Part shown: piece by piece, positions 26,856 to 37,493 of the stretch
How the letters are laid out: every line of letters starts with the position of its first letter
Position numbering within the stretch: position 1 is the stretch's first letter
DNA from: Winogradskyella alexanderae
GTDB lineage: Bacteria > Bacteroidota > Bacteroidia > Flavobacteriales > Flavobacteriaceae
Reading direction: 5' to 3'
DNA: 64,000 nt
NCBI RefSeq assembly: GCF_020166335.1
Contig: NZ_JAIUJR010000006.1
Span: 62,001 to 126,000, forward strand
Program-made: the position numbers and the translations under genes
Notes under the pieces: generated by a model
What the model saw: only the letters and a program-made list of their open reading frames with translations
Told to the model about the DNA's origin: nothing
Databases searched by the model: none

Positions 26856-27404
26856 TTAAAGTTTGCCATTTCCTACAACTAAATCAATAACTGACGTCAG
26901 CGGAAGTAGTGTTCCAGGTTTTAGTGGTTGTCCATTATGGGTCATTGAGATAACACCTTCTCCTATAGCATCCTTATAGGTGATTTCACCAATATTAAAC
27001 TCGAGTGCTTCTAAGGTAGGCTTGGCTTGTCGCAGGGTTCGTTTTAAGATATTTGGTACTTCAACCTTTCTATAACCTGATGGATTAAGAATTAGATATA
27101 TTTTCCTGTCTTCTTTAACCTTTGACCCTGCTACTGGGTTTTGTTCTATTACAGAGTATTTTGGGTAATTAGGATTATAGTTTGCAGAATCCTGAATTTG
27201 CATTACTAGATCATTATCCCTAAGCTCAATTTCAACAGTTTCAACAGATTTGCCTTTTAAGTCTGGTACAACAACAAATTCTCCTTTTTTTGTTGTAATA
27301 TCTATCCACTTTAAGACTAAAAAACTTAGTACTACTATTGCAACAATAGCTAGAGCTAGCTGTTTAAAAAAGACTTTACTGGTTAGAAATTTAACTAAAC
27401 TCAT
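26856..27404 (-). CDS. membrane-anchored PASTA domain protein
   Basis: A 182-residue protein with one N-terminal membrane helix (QLALAIVAIVVLSFLVL, residues 15-31) followed by two to three PASTA units: VVPDLKGKSVETVEIEL, then VEVPNILKRTLRQAKPTLE. PASTA domains bind peptidoglycan fragments or muropeptides. No kinase domain is fused. It is divergent from ddl, a peptidoglycan precursor enzyme, which fits a cell-wall role. Confidence 0.87.
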   Translation of the reverse strand: MSLVKFLTSKVFFKQLALAIVAIVVLSFLVLKWIDITTKKGEFVVVPDLKGKSVETVEIELRDNDLVMQIQDSANYNPNYPKYSVIEQNPVAGSKVKEDRKIYLILNPSGYRKVEVPNILKRTLRQAKPTLEALEFNIGEITYKDAIGEGVISMTHNGQPLKPGTLLPLTSVIDLVVGNGKL

Positions 27405-27530
27405 AGACTAATTGATTATTGACAAATCTAATAAAATATATAACGTCATAAAATAGATATACGTATTGGTATATAATTTGGTTTATTAAAATAAATGATA
27501 CATTTACAACTATAATCTACAGCACATCCA

Positions 27531-28508
27531 ATGAAAAAAAAGATAGCCATAATTATGGGTGGATACTCAAGCGAATATCAGATTTCACTTAAAAGCGGAA
27601 ATGTGGTTTACGAATCTTTAGACACGGAAAAATATGAGCCGTTTAGAGTTCATATTTTCAAGAATAAATGGTGCTATGTTGATGATAATGGCCAGGAATT
27701 TTTAATTAATAAAAATGATTTTTCGGCTAATATAAACGGTCATAAATTAAAGTTTGATTGTGTTTTTAATGCGATTCATGGTTCGCCTGGTGAAGATGGC
27801 TACATGCAGGCTTATTTTGAATTATTGGATATTCCACACACTGGTTGCACTATGTACCAAGCTGCATTGACGTTCAATAAAAGAGATCTTATCTCTACAT
27901 TAAAGCCTTACGGTATTAAAACAGCCCAGAACTATTTCCTAAACTATGGAGACTTTATCAACGAAGATGAGATCATATCAAAAGTTGGCCTGCCTTGTTT
28001 TGTAAAAGCAAATAAAGCTGGAAGTAGTTTTGGAATCACTAAAGTCTACAAAAAAGAAAATTTGAAAGATGCAGTTGAAAAAGCTTTCGAAGAAGATAAC
28101 GAGATCATTATTGAATCTTTTTTAGATGGCACAGAAGTATCAGTGGGCGTAATATCTTACAACAATGAAACCTTAGTCTTACCAATCACAGAAATTGTTT
28201 CTGAGAATGATTTCTTTGATTACCAAGCAAAATATGAAGGCAAATCACAAGAAATAACACCAGCTCGTATTACAAAAGAACAAAAGGAAAAAGTAAGTGC
28301 TGTTGCCAAAAAAATCTATGCCATTTTAAAAATGAAAGGTTTTACTAGAAGTGAGTTTATCTTTCAAGACGGTGAACCCTATTTCCTAGAAATGAATACA
28401 GTGCCAGGATTAACCAAAGAAAGCATTTTACCTCAACAAGCTAATGAAGCTGGAATAACTCTTAAATCGTTATTTAGCAATGCAATAGAGGAAGGATTAC
28501 AGAATTAA
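27531..28508 (+). CDS. ddl: D-alanine--D-alanine ligase
   Basis: Makes the D-Ala-D-Ala dipeptide of peptidoglycan. The 325-residue ATP-grasp protein has IMGGYSSEYQIS at the start, IHGSPGEDG, KANKAGSSFGITKV, ESFLDGTEVSVGV and EMNTVPGLTKESILPQQ for the substrate and metal sites. It stands alone, divergent from the PASTA gene. Confidence 0.96.
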   Translation: MKKKIAIIMGGYSSEYQISLKSGNVVYESLDTEKYEPFRVHIFKNKWCYVDDNGQEFLINKNDFSANINGHKLKFDCVFNAIHGSPGEDGYMQAYFELLDIPHTGCTMYQAALTFNKRDLISTLKPYGIKTAQNYFLNYGDFINEDEIISKVGLPCFVKANKAGSSFGITKVYKKENLKDAVEKAFEEDNEIIIESFLDGTEVSVGVISYNNETLVLPITEIVSENDFFDYQAKYEGKSQEITPARITKEQKEKVSAVAKKIYAILKMKGFTRSEFIFQDGEPYFLEMNTVPGLTKESILPQQANEAGITLKSLFSNAIEEGLQN

Positions 28509-28509
28509 G

Positions 28510-28517
28510 TATCTTTG
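28510..28517 (+). promoter_or_regulatory. candidate -7 element upstream of coaD
   Basis: TATCTTTG matches TAnnTTTG and lies right after the ddl stop, 46 bp before the coaD ATG. I saw no clear -33 TTTG at the right distance. Confidence 0.4.
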
Positions 28518-28563
28518 TTTAATCGAACAACTTCGACATTACTTATAGCAAAAATAATAAAGT

Positions 28564-29031
28564 ATGAAGCGAGCAATTTTTCCAGGATCATTTGATCCAA
28601 TTACTTTAGGCCATTACGACATAATTAAACGAGGTGTGAAGTTGTTTGATGAAGTCATAGTAGCCATTGGGATAAATGCCGATAAAAAATATATGTTTTC
28701 CCTGGAAGAACGCAAAAAGTTTATCCAAGAGGCCTTTAATAGCGAACCAAAAGTCAAAGTCACTACCTACACTGGTCTAACCGTTGATTATTGTAAAGAA
28801 GTTAATGCCAAATTCATATTAAGAGGTTTACGAAATCCCGCAGATTTTGAATTTGAAAAAGCAATTGCTCATACAAATCGAAAACTCTCAAATATTGAAA
28901 CCGTTTTTCTATTGACGGCCTCTAAAACTTCGTATATCGCATCTTCAATAGTACGCGATGTTATTAGAAATAATGGTGACTATTCTTTATTAGTTCCTGA
29001 AAGTGTTAAGGTTTCAAAAGACCAAATCTAA
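28564..29031 (+). CDS. coaD: pantetheine-phosphate adenylyltransferase
   Basis: Penultimate step of coenzyme A synthesis. The 155-residue nucleotidyltransferase begins with IFPGSFDPITLGHYDII (the T/HxGH motif). It then has RGLRNPADFEFE and SKTSYIASSIVRDV, the ATP-binding ISSxxVR loop. Length and motifs match CoaD throughout. Confidence 0.96.
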   Translation: MKRAIFPGSFDPITLGHYDIIKRGVKLFDEVIVAIGINADKKYMFSLEERKKFIQEAFNSEPKVKVTTYTGLTVDYCKEVNAKFILRGLRNPADFEFEKAIAHTNRKLSNIETVFLLTASKTSYIASSIVRDVIRNNGDYSLLVPESVKVSKDQI

Positions 29032-29107
29032 TATATATAAATCGTAGTGGTCTAGCAAAAAGAATTTTGAGTTGATCAAAGAGCAACTAATTAAGAGCTA
29101 TTAGATG

Positions 29108-29257
29108 CTAACCAAAAAAAGCATCATCTACTTTTCGCTTTTGGCATAAAAATAAATGATGCTTTGAAACTTGATTAATAGCACGTAAAAGTAAAACTAA
29201 ATCGTTTTCGTAGGTCGTTTTTTCGATAAAATCCACTTTTCGAATGTTAAAGTGAGC
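29108..29257 (-). other. short open frame in an intergenic gap, possible relic
   Basis: The 246 bp between coaD and the GSCFA gene hold no recognised gene. On the minus strand 49 codons stay open (29257 to 29108), ending in KRKVDDAFFG, with no ATG start. It lies 20 bp downstream of the GSCFA stop on the same strand. It may be a decayed gene end or chance in AT-rich DNA. Confidence 0.15.
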
Positions 29258-29277
29258 CTATTGAAATACTTCGAAAT

Positions 29278-30231
29278 TCAATCAAAAGAAATATGAGGAT
29301 ATTTCTTACGTATTGTATTGATATCCTCTTGTAACTGGTTTAGGAATTTTTTGTGCTCCGCTGATTTTGGATTGAAAGCCTTGTGCCCTAGCTTATTCTG
29401 GATCTTTTGAATTGCATTAAGAATTGTTTTACTTTCATCTGAAATCCAAACGAGTTGAAACTTCTCCCAAATGTAATTGATGGCCAATTGATTAGGATGA
29501 ACCATATCCTCATTATAGAATCTGTAATCCCTTAATTCGTCCATCATTAACTCAAAAGAAGGAAAATAATATACTCTTTGTCTTGGATCAATACAATTGT
29601 GGATTGCATTAATTAAATGGGACTTACTTCGCATATTTTCTACAAATCCATCTTTTAGATGTCTAACTGGTGAAACGGTAAACACCACATTTAAACTTTG
29701 ATTAATTGACTTAAGTTGGGCGATTATTGCCTGTAAACTTTGCGTAATGGCGTCTACTTCCATAATTTCCTTGAGAAATTGTTTTTGCGGTAATTTGTGG
29801 CAATTAGCAACTATTTTATCACTTTCTAGAAACCTATAGACCCAAGACGTACCTAGAGTAATAATGACATGAGTCGCTTCTTTTAAATACGCATTTGTAG
29901 AATTTAATGCTTGATTTAAGGTAATTAACAAGTCTTCCTCTGAGGCTTGATTTAAGCTAGAGTGTGCATCGAGACAAAACCAGAGTTCAGAACGATTTAT
30001 AAATTCGTCCATCTGGTAGTATTCCAAATTAATGGCCCTCGTAATTAAATTTTCAATTGATACAGGATTAAATAATATACCAAATGGATTGACGTAGGTT
30101 TTGAATTTAAGGTATTCAAACTTTTCACCAATATTTTCAGAGAAACAAGAACCTATCATTAAAATATTGGAATTATAATCTATAAGATTATGCTTCTGAG
30201 ATTCTAGTGGTATTATGGTTTGTAATTTCAT
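29278..30231 (-). CDS. GSCFA domain protein
   Basis: A 317-residue cytoplasmic protein with the defining GSCFSENIGEKF motif near residue 27 and YVNPFGILFNPVSI shortly after. It also has VFTVSPVRHLKDGFVENMRSK and a DMVHPNQLAINYIW C-terminal box typical of SGNH/GDSL-like hydrolases. The family is thought to be a carbohydrate- or lipid-active SGNH-fold enzyme; the substrate is unknown. It sits 26 bp downstream of alaS and is probably co-transcribed. Confidence 0.88.
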   Translation of the reverse strand: MKLQTIIPLESQKHNLIDYNSNILMIGSCFSENIGEKFEYLKFKTYVNPFGILFNPVSIENLITRAINLEYYQMDEFINRSELWFCLDAHSSLNQASEEDLLITLNQALNSTNAYLKEATHVIITLGTSWVYRFLESDKIVANCHKLPQKQFLKEIMEVDAITQSLQAIIAQLKSINQSLNVVFTVSPVRHLKDGFVENMRSKSHLINAIHNCIDPRQRVYYFPSFELMMDELRDYRFYNEDMVHPNQLAINYIWEKFQLVWISDESKTILNAIQKIQNKLGHKAFNPKSAEHKKFLNQLQEDINTIRKKYPHISFD

Positions 30232-30257
30232 ACGCTACACTTGTAAAACTGATTGTT

Positions 30258-32870
30258 TTACGTAATGTATTGCTTAGAAGCCTTTAAAGCATCTTCAATG
30301 CCTGCCGGATTTTTGCCACCTGCGGTGGCAAAAAACGATTGTCCTCCACCGCCACCTTTAATATACTTACCAAGTTCTCTAACTATGTTGCCAGCGTTAA
30401 GATTTTTATCCGCTACTAATTCCTTAGAAATATAGCATGTTAAAATAGCCTTATCATTATTTTCTGCGCCAAAAATTAAAAACAAATTATTATGTTCTGC
30501 ACCCAATTCAAAACAAAGATCTTTTATTCCCTTGGCATCTAAATCTACCTTTTTTGCTAAAAACTGGATATCATTTATTATATCAAATTCGTTCGAAATT
30601 TCTCCCTTAAGATTTTTTGTTTTGTCCTTTAACAGTATCTCTATTTGTTTTTTTAATGATGCATTTTCATCCTGCAAAGATTGCACGGCTTTGGCTGGTT
30701 CAACAGGTGTTTTCAGAATCTGCTTTACAGTCTCAAATTGTTTTTCAACGTTTTCAAAATATTTACCTACCGCAACATTTGTAATGGCTTCAATCCTTCT
30801 AATTCCAGCTGCGATAGCACTTTCGGATTTTATCTTGAAATACCAAATATCACCTGTCTGTTTTACATGTGTACCACCACAAAGCTCCATAGATTGACCA
30901 AACCTTATAGCTCTTACATTATCACCATATTTTTCGCCAAACAGTGCAATGGCTCCTTCTTCTAAAGCTTTTTGCATAGGTATGTTGCGCTGTTCTTCTA
31001 AAGGCAAATTTTCTCTTATTCTCGCATTCACAAAGTCTTCAATCTCTTGTAACTGACCTCCATTGACTTTAGAAAAATGTGAAAAATCAAATCTTAAATA
31101 ATTTGGTTTTACTAAGGATCCTTTTTGCTCTACATGTGTGCCAAGTATGGTTCGTAATGCTTGATGTAATAAATGCGTTGCTGTATGGTTGCTAGCTGAG
31201 AGCCTCCTGTGATCCTCATTTACAACGGCTGTAAATGTACCATCTATATGTGTGGGTAATTGATTTGAATAATGAATTATGACATTGTTTTCCTTTTTTG
31301 TATCAGTAATGTGAACAACATCACCATTCTTAGCCTCAATAGAGCCTATATCTCCCACCTGGCCACCACCTTCAGGATAAAATGGTGTTCTATTAAAAAC
31401 GAGCTGATATTGGTCACCTTCCTTTTTTGAAAAGACCTTTCTGTACCTAGTTAATTTAACATCTGCAACTAGTGTATCATATCCTATAAACTCTTCTGTG
31501 TTGTCCTCACTCAAAACAATCCAATCTGAAGTTTCAGTTGCAGAGGCACTTCTTGAGCGCTCTTTCTGCTTTTTCATTTCCTGATCAAAGCCAATTTCGT
31601 CCACCTCATAGCCCTTTTCTCGTGCTATTAATTGTGTTAGATCCAGTGGAAAACCATAAGTGTCATAGAGCTCAAAAGCGCGACTGCCATCAATAGTTTT
31701 TGTGCTTGTATTTTCAATGACTTTATCTAGTAGCAATAAACCTTGGTCTAAGGTTCTTAAGAAAGAATGTTCTTCCTCTTTTATCACATTTTCAATAAGT
31801 CTTTCTTGAGAATTTATTTCAGGAAAAGCTTCTCCCATTTGTTTATTAAGCGTTTCAGCCAATTTGTAAATAAATGGTTCCTTTTGATTTAAGAACGTAA
31901 ACCCATATCGAATAGCACGTCTTAAAATTCTGCGAATCACATAACCAGCGCCAGTATTGCTTGGCAATTGACCATCTGCAATTGAAAATGCAACAGCTCT
32001 AACATGATCTGCAATTACACGAATTGCCACATCAGACTTTGAATCCTTACCGTACTTACTATTTGTTATGGTTTCAATTTCTTTAATAATGGGTGTGAAA
32101 ACATCAGTATCATAGTTAGATTGTACCCCTTGTAGCACCATACAAAGGCGTTCAAATCCCATACCTGTGTCAATGTGCTTGTTAGGAAGCGTATCTAAAG
32201 TTCCGTTCGCTTTACGATTGTATTGTATAAAAACCAAGTTCCATATCTCTACAACTTGAGGATGGTCTTTATTAACCAATTCTTTACCATCAATTTTAGC
32301 CTTTTCCTCATCAGAACGTATATCTACGTGGATTTCGCTACATGGGCCACAAGGTCCTTGATCACCCATTTCCCAGAAATTATCTTTTTTGTTGCCCTTA
32401 AGTATCCTGTCTTTATCAATATATTGCTCCCATATGTCATATGCTTCGGTATCCATACCTAATCCATCTTCATCACTACCTTCAAAAACTGTGACATACA
32501 GTATATTCTTATCAATACCATAAACTTCCGTTAATAATTCCCAAGCCCATGCAATCGCCTCTTTTTTGAAATAATCTCCAAAACTCCAATTTCCAAGCAT
32601 CTCAAAAAGTGTGTGATGATAAGTATCATAACCAACCTCTTCCAGATCATTATGCTTGCCAGAAACTCTAAGACATTTTTGGGTATCAGCAATTCTATTT
32701 TTCTTGGGATTTGCGTTACCTAAAAAATACTCTTTAAAAGGTGCCATTCCAGAATTCACGAACATCAAGGTTGGATCATCTTTTAAAACCATTGGAGCCG
32801 ATGGTACAATGAGATGGTTCTTGCTTTCAAAGAAGTTTAAAAATTTAGCACGAATATCTTGAGACTTCAT
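30258..32870 (-). CDS. alaS: alanine--tRNA ligase
   Basis: Charges tRNA-Ala and also the tmRNA found at 3918. The 870-residue protein shows the class II core ([25 protein letters not shown]-like [20 protein letters not shown]). The editing domain has [12 protein letters not shown] and the distal Cys-His of the zinc site (CGGTHV). The C-terminal C-Ala domain ends with [16 protein letters not shown] chose the second of two close ATGs (32870) because [14 protein letters not shown] is the usual flavobacterial start. Confidence 0.97.
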   Translation of the reverse strand: MKSQDIRAKFLNFFESKNHLIVPSAPMVLKDDPTLMFVNSGMAPFKEYFLGNANPKKNRIADTQKCLRVSGKHNDLEEVGYDTYHHTLFEMLGNWSFGDYFKKEAIAWAWELLTEVYGIDKNILYVTVFEGSDEDGLGMDTEAYDIWEQYIDKDRILKGNKKDNFWEMGDQGPCGPCSEIHVDIRSDEEKAKIDGKELVNKDHPQVVEIWNLVFIQYNRKANGTLDTLPNKHIDTGMGFERLCMVLQGVQSNYDTDVFTPIIKEIETITNSKYGKDSKSDVAIRVIADHVRAVAFSIADGQLPSNTGAGYVIRRILRRAIRYGFTFLNQKEPFIYKLAETLNKQMGEAFPEINSQERLIENVIKEEEHSFLRTLDQGLLLLDKVIENTSTKTIDGSRAFELYDTYGFPLDLTQLIAREKGYEVDEIGFDQEMKKQKERSRSASATETSDWIVLSEDNTEEFIGYDTLVADVKLTRYRKVFSKKEGDQYQLVFNRTPFYPEGGGQVGDIGSIEAKNGDVVHITDTKKENNVIIHYSNQLPTHIDGTFTAVVNEDHRRLSASNHTATHLLHQALRTILGTHVEQKGSLVKPNYLRFDFSHFSKVNGGQLQEIEDFVNARIRENLPLEEQRNIPMQKALEEGAIALFGEKYGDNVRAIRFGQSMELCGGTHVKQTGDIWYFKIKSESAIAAGIRRIEAITNVAVGKYFENVEKQFETVKQILKTPVEPAKAVQSLQDENASLKKQIEILLKDKTKNLKGEISNEFDIINDIQFLAKKVDLDAKGIKDLCFELGAEHNNLFLIFGAENNDKAILTCYISKELVADKNLNAGNIVRELGKYIKGGGGGQSFFATAGGKNPAGIEDALKASKQYIT

Positions 32871-32936
32871 ACGCAACTAATTAGAGCTTGATTTTATTTA
32901 AATTCTCACAATTGCAAAACAATTTTTATCTTTGAA

Positions 32937-32944
32937 CGTTACGC
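32937..32944 (+). promoter_or_regulatory. candidate -7 element upstream of the M23 peptidase gene
   Basis: TATCTTTG matches TAnnTTTG, 57 bp before the ATG at 33002, in the alaS/M23 divergent gap. A TTG at 32922-32924 is closer than the usual -33 spacing. Confidence 0.42.
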
Positions 32945-33001
32945 TAATAAAATTGTATTACAACATGTAGTACTAGCAGCAAAAATAGTATAATTTGCAA
33001 A

Positions 33002-33973
33002 ATGGGTAAGGTAAAATATTATTATGATTCGGAAACCCTTTCTTACCGTAAAATAAAACGTAAGAAACGAACGACCTTTAAGTATGTTATGCTGTTTTTA
33101 ACTGCTGCGGGTTTATTCGGATTTTTATCATTCTTTATTATTAGTCAGTACGTTGAATCACCTAAGGAACGGGAACTTACTAGAGAGTTACAGAATATGG
33201 AGCTCCAATACCAATTGCTAAATAAACGAATGGATGACGCCATTGCTGCTCTAGAGAATGTCGAAGAGCGCGACAATGCCATATACAGACTTTATTTTGA
33301 AGCTAATCCAATACCCGAAGAACAGAGGCGCGCTGGTTTTGGAGGTATTAATAGATACAAGAAATACCAAGGCTATGACAATTCCCAACTCATCGCAGAA
33401 ACCAATAAACGCTTAGACATACTCGAAAAGGCAATTGTTGTACAATCCAAATCGCTTGATGAGATTGCCAAACTCGCAGAAGACAAAGAAAAGTTTTTAG
33501 AATCTATACCTGCTATACAACCTGTAAATAATGTTAGTCTTACCAGAGTTGCTTCTGGCTATGGATTTAGAACAGATCCCTTTACAAAAGTTAGAAAATT
33601 CCATTTTGGTATGGATTTCACGGCGCCACGAGGCACACCCGTTTATGCAACGGGAAATGGTATAGTAAAACGGGCAGATAACAGCGCTACAGGGTATGGA
33701 AAACATATTCGCATTGATCACGGTTACGGTTACATGTCACTTTATGCACATTTGTATAAATACAATGTACGTGTAAACCAAAGAGTAAAACGTGGAGATC
33801 TTATTGGATTTGTTGGCAGCACTGGTAGGTCGGAAGCACCTCACCTACACTACGAAGTCTTCAAAGATGGCAATCGTATAAATCCAATTAATTTCTATTA
33901 TGGGAACTTATCTGCAGAAGAATTTGACAAATTACTGGAGAAAGCTTCTTTAGAAAACCAATCACTAGATTAA
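33002..33973 (+). CDS. M23 (LytM) family metallopeptidase, membrane-anchored
   Basis: A 323-residue murein endopeptidase. A basic N-terminus and one membrane helix (VMLFLTAAGLFGFLSFFII, about residues 29-48) are followed by a coiled-coil stretch (about 57-90) and a C-terminal LytM domain. Zinc ligands are present: HFGMD (His and Asp) and HLHYE (His), plus YAHL. It should therefore be catalytically active, not a degenerate activator. It lies 1 bp before the MerR gene. Confidence 0.92.
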   Translation: MGKVKYYYDSETLSYRKIKRKKRTTFKYVMLFLTAAGLFGFLSFFIISQYVESPKERELTRELQNMELQYQLLNKRMDDAIAALENVEERDNAIYRLYFEANPIPEEQRRAGFGGINRYKKYQGYDNSQLIAETNKRLDILEKAIVVQSKSLDEIAKLAEDKEKFLESIPAIQPVNNVSLTRVASGYGFRTDPFTKVRKFHFGMDFTAPRGTPVYATGNGIVKRADNSATGYGKHIRIDHGYGYMSLYAHLYKYNVRVNQRVKRGDLIGFVGSTGRSEAPHLHYEVFKDGNRINPINFYYGNLSAEEFDKLLEKASLENQSLD

Positions 33974-33974
33974 A

Positions 33975-34304
33975 ATGCATATAGAACTACCTGAAAAACG
34001 TTATTATGGTATTGGCGAAGTCGCTAAGGCATTTAAGGTAAATGCATCTTTAATTCGGTTCTGGGAAAAGGAGTTTGATATTCTGAAACCAAAGAAAAAT
34101 GCCAAGGGAAATCGAAAGTTTACGCCAGAAGATATCAAAAATTTAAAGTTCATTTATCACTTGGTTAAAGAGCGTGGCTTTACTTTAGAGGGAGCTAAAA
34201 TTCACCTAAAGGAAGGCCGAAAGCAAGCTTTAAATAATTATGAAATCATTGAGAAATTAGAAGGCATAAAAGCACAACTAAATAAAATTAAATCACAACT
34301 ATAA
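33975..34304 (+). CDS. MerR-family transcriptional regulator
   Basis: A 109-residue protein with an N-terminal MerR helix-turn-helix (RYYGIGEVAKAFKVNASLIRFWEKE) and a short following helix, but no long effector domain. The local gene order (M23 peptidase, MerR, LemA, TPM, TPM) is tight, suggesting it is co-expressed with envelope genes. The effector is unknown. Confidence 0.88.
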   Translation: MHIELPEKRYYGIGEVAKAFKVNASLIRFWEKEFDILKPKKNAKGNRKFTPEDIKNLKFIYHLVKERGFTLEGAKIHLKEGRKQALNNYEIIEKLEGIKAQLNKIKSQL

Positions 34305-34314
34305 ATTTATCAAT

Positions 34315-34902
34315 ATGAAAAAATGGATAATACCACTAATACTACTAGCAGTGGTAATATTTTGGGGAATCGGTGTAAATAATAACGCAGTAGAAATGGA
34401 CGAGAACGTTGGCCAGGCATGGGCAGATGTTGAGAGCAGTTACCAAAGGAGAAACGATTTAATTGGAAATCTGGTAAAAACGGTACAAGGTGCTGCCGAT
34501 TTTGAAAAAAGTACCTTAACCGATGTCATTGAAGCAAGAGCAAAGGCTACATCTATTAATATTGATCCAACGAATATTACACCTGAAAAACTGGCTGAAT
34601 TCAACAAGGCGCAAGGTGGTTTGTCTGGTGCTTTAAAGAGTCTTTTGGTCACTGTTGAAAGGTATCCTGACTTAAAAGCAAATCAAAATTTCCTCGAACT
34701 TCAAAGTCAATTAGAAGGCACCGAGAATAGAATCGATGTTGCAAGGTCTCGTTTTAATGAAGCTGTTAAACCATATAATAGCTACATAAGAGCATTTCCT
34801 CGCAGCCTCATTGCCAATATTGCAGGATTTGATAAAAAGGCCTATTTCGAAGCTGAAGATGGAGCTGAAAAACCTGTAGATGTTGAGTTTGACTTTAATT
34901 AA
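34315..34902 (+). CDS. lemA: LemA family protein
   Basis: A 195-residue protein with one N-terminal membrane segment (IIPLILLAVVIFWGIGVN) and a long helical LemA domain: NAVEMDENVGQAWADVESSYQRRNDLIGNLV, YPDLKANQNFLELQ, EGTENRIDVARSRFNEAV. LemA proteins often pair with TPM-domain proteins, as here. Their molecular function is not settled. Confidence 0.93.
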   Translation: MKKWIIPLILLAVVIFWGIGVNNNAVEMDENVGQAWADVESSYQRRNDLIGNLVKTVQGAADFEKSTLTDVIEARAKATSINIDPTNITPEKLAEFNKAQGGLSGALKSLLVTVERYPDLKANQNFLELQSQLEGTENRIDVARSRFNEAVKPYNSYIRAFPRSLIANIAGFDKKAYFEAEDGAEKPVDVEFDFN

Positions 34903-34911
34903 TTACTTATT

Positions 34912-35349
34912 ATGTCACATCTGGAAGATTTCCTAACCTCTGATGAAGAATCGGAAATCGTTGATGCTATACGAATTGCTGAGCGTACTACCTCTGGCGA
35001 AATCAGGGTTCATATAGAACAGAATTACAATGGAGATATTTATAATCATGCACTCGAAGTATTTCATTATTTAAAGATGGATAATACCCTTGAGCGCAAC
35101 GGTGTTTTAATATATGTAGCGGTAGATAACAAAACATTTGTTATTTGTGGCGATAAAGGTATCAATGACAAAGTAGGCACTGACTTTTGGAATTCTACAC
35201 GAGACAAAATTCAAAAGCACTTTAAAAATGGCTATTTTAAAAAAGGCTTAATAAGTGGTATTAAGGAAGCCGGAGACGTATTATCTGCTTATTTTCCATG
35301 GGACCACGGTGATAAAAACGAATTGGACAATACTATTTCTAAAGGCTGA
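34912..35349 (+). CDS. TPM domain protein (cytoplasmic)
   Basis: A 145-residue TPM-fold protein without signal peptide: FLTSDEESEIVDAIRIAERTTSGEIRVHI, GVLIYVAVDNKTFVICGDKGIND, GYFKKGLISGIKEAGDVL. It overlaps the next TPM gene by one base, so the two are coupled. In such proteins the TPM domain has been linked to phosphatase-like or membrane-protein quality roles, not proven for this branch. Confidence 0.87.
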   Translation: MSHLEDFLTSDEESEIVDAIRIAERTTSGEIRVHIEQNYNGDIYNHALEVFHYLKMDNTLERNGVLIYVAVDNKTFVICGDKGINDKVGTDFWNSTRDKIQKHFKNGYFKKGLISGIKEAGDVLSAYFPWDHGDKNELDNTISKG

Positions 35350-36152
35350 TGAGTGGATATAAAAACATTGTTGTTAAAATTACATTTGTAATATTACTTA
35401 TATCAGTACTAAAGGTCAATGCACAGTTCAAAATTCCACCAAAACCAGATTTCCAAACTAGCGTTTATGATTACATCAATTTATTAAGTCCAGCTGAGAA
35501 GAATAATTTAGAGCAGAATTTAGTTCGATATTCTGATACAACTTCTACACAAATTGTAGTTGCAATTATTAGCTCAACCGAGGGTGAATACATTAATTTT
35601 CTTGGTGCACAATGGGGTGAAGCATGGGGAATTGGCCAAGAAAAAGAAGATAATGGCGTACTACTACTATTAGCAAAGGACGATCGAAAAATTGGCATTA
35701 ACACCGGTAGAGGTGTTGAACACCTTTTAACCGATGCAATGAGCAAACGGATTATCGATAGAGATATCATACCTTATTTTCGGCAGAACGACTATTATGG
35801 TGGCCTAAGCAGAGGCACAAAGGCAATTTTTGAAGTTCTTAATGGTGAGTATAAGGGAACCAGACAAAGCAATTCATCTGACTTTCCAGTAGGCTTACTC
35901 ATCATTATGATTTTACTTTTCATAATTCTAATAATAGCCATATCTAGAAATCGAGGAGGTGGAAATCGTGGAACCCGGTCTGATAGTAGAAGTTTACTAG
36001 AAGCCATTATACTGAGCAATATGGGGCGTGGAAGTTATTCTAGTCGTTCTTCATCAGGAGGTTTTGGTGGCTTTGGCGGCAGTTCTGGTGGCTTTGGTGG
36101 TGGTTTTGGTGGCGGAAGCTTTGGAGGTGGTGGCGCCTCTGGAGGTTGGTAG
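35349..36152 (+). CDS. TPM domain protein with Gly/Ser-rich tail (YgcG-like)
   Basis: A 267-residue exported protein: signal peptide (VVKITFVILLISVLKVNAQ), TPM domain (VYDYINLLSPAEKNNLEQNL, EDNGVLLLLAKDDRKIGINTGRGVEHLLTD), one membrane helix (VGLLIIMILLFIILIIAIS), then a tail made almost only of Gly, Ser and Phe. The start overlaps the preceding TPM stop. A cytoplasmic/exported TPM pair next to LemA is a recurrent arrangement. Confidence 0.9.
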   Translation: MSGYKNIVVKITFVILLISVLKVNAQFKIPPKPDFQTSVYDYINLLSPAEKNNLEQNLVRYSDTTSTQIVVAIISSTEGEYINFLGAQWGEAWGIGQEKEDNGVLLLLAKDDRKIGINTGRGVEHLLTDAMSKRIIDRDIIPYFRQNDYYGGLSRGTKAIFEVLNGEYKGTRQSNSSDFPVGLLIIMILLFIILIIAISRNRGGGNRGTRSDSRSLLEAIILSNMGRGSYSSRSSSGGFGGFGGSSGGFGGGFGGGSFGGGGASGGW

Positions 36153-36172
36153 AATCTACAAAAGAACCTGTA

Positions 36173-37477
36173 CTATTTTTTTCGCATGTAAACACTTACA
36201 GGAACTCCTGTAAAATTGAAATATTCTCTCAATTTATTTTCCAAAAAACGCTTATATGGTTCTTTAACATACTGTGGCAAATTACAGAAAAACGCAAACT
36301 GAGGTTGTGGCGTTGGCAACTGCATTATATATTTAATCTTTACGTATTTTCCTTTATATGCTGGTGGTGGATATTTTTCGATAACAGGTAAAAGTGTATC
36401 ATTTAACACACTCGTTTTTATGCGCTTGCTTCTATTTTTATATACCTCGACTGCAGTTTCAATAGCCTTATAGATTCGTTGTTTATTCAATACAGATATA
36501 AAAACAATTGGTACATCTGTGAATGGCTCTATTTGCTTTTTGATATATTTTTCAAAGTCTTTAGCAGTTTTATTATCCTTTTCAACCAAATCCCATTTGT
36601 TAACTAGGATAACTATTCCCTTACGATTACGCTCGGCGAGCCAAAATATATTTTGTACTTGACCATCAAATCCTCGAGTAGCGTCTAAAACTAAAAGACA
36701 AACATCCGAATGTTCAATGGCCCTAATACTGCGCATTACAGAATAAAACTCTAAATCTTCTTTTACTTTAGATTTTTTTCGTATTCCCGCTGTATCAACT
36801 AGGCTAAACTCAAAACCAAATCGATTATACTTAGTATCTATTGAGTCTCTTGTGGTTCCAGCAATATCTGTAACAATATAGCGCTCCTCCCCTATTAAGG
36901 CGTTTATAAAAGACGATTTCCCAGCATTAGGCCTACCAACAACTGCAAATCTTGGTAGTACCTCTACTTCCTCTTCCTCTTTTTCAGGAAGTGCCTCAAC
37001 AATAGCATCTAATAAATCGCCGGTACCACTACCATTTATACTAGCTATTGTGTAATAATCGCCTAGTCCTAACGCGTAAAATTCAACTGCATCCTCTGCC
37101 CTTTTATTATTGTCAACCTTGTTCACAACAAGGAAAACAGGTTTATCTACCTTGCGCAATAAATTGGCCACATCTTCATCCATACCAGTGACGCCAGATT
37201 CTACGTCTACCATAAATATGATAGCATCAGCTTCATCAATAGCCAACTCAACCTGCTTATCTATTTCGGCTTCAAAGATATCATCACTTCCAACAACATA
37301 GCCACCTGTATCAATAATCGAAAACTCTCTGCCATTCCAATCTGTTTTGCCGTAATGACGATCTCTCGTAACACCACTCACAGCATCTACAATGGCTTCT
37401 CTTCGCTGTATCAAACGATTAAATAAGGTCGATTTACCGACATTAGGCCTTCCAACTATAGCAACTATATTTCCCAT
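36173..37477 (-). CDS. der: ribosome biogenesis GTPase Der (EngA)
   Basis: Needed for 50S subunit maturation. The 434-residue protein has two G domains: GRPNVGKST with DTGGY, NKVD; and GRPNAGKSS with DTAGI, NKWD. A C-terminal KH-like domain ends at [10 protein letters not shown]. The double-G architecture is diagnostic. It converges with the TPM gene. Confidence 0.97.
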   Translation of the reverse strand: MGNIVAIVGRPNVGKSTLFNRLIQRREAIVDAVSGVTRDRHYGKTDWNGREFSIIDTGGYVVGSDDIFEAEIDKQVELAIDEADAIIFMVDVESGVTGMDEDVANLLRKVDKPVFLVVNKVDNNKRAEDAVEFYALGLGDYYTIASINGSGTGDLLDAIVEALPEKEEEEVEVLPRFAVVGRPNAGKSSFINALIGEERYIVTDIAGTTRDSIDTKYNRFGFEFSLVDTAGIRKKSKVKEDLEFYSVMRSIRAIEHSDVCLLVLDATRGFDGQVQNIFWLAERNRKGIVILVNKWDLVEKDNKTAKDFEKYIKKQIEPFTDVPIVFISVLNKQRIYKAIETAVEVYKNRSKRIKTSVLNDTLLPVIEKYPPPAYKGKYVKIKYIMQLPTPQPQFAFFCNLPQYVKEPYKRFLENKLREYFNFTGVPVSVYMRKK

Positions 37478-37493
37478 TTTACTATTTATGGCG

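Noticed and set aside
29108-29257. A minus-strand gene downstream of the GSCFA gene
   Set aside because: Only 49 codons, no ATG and no recognisable domain; listed only as a possible relic.
35349-36152. Gly/Ser-rich 3' part of the TPM gene as a DNA tandem repeat element
   Set aside because: The repetition is at protein level (GGFGG units) and is typical of YgcG-like tails; the DNA is not a regular tandem array.
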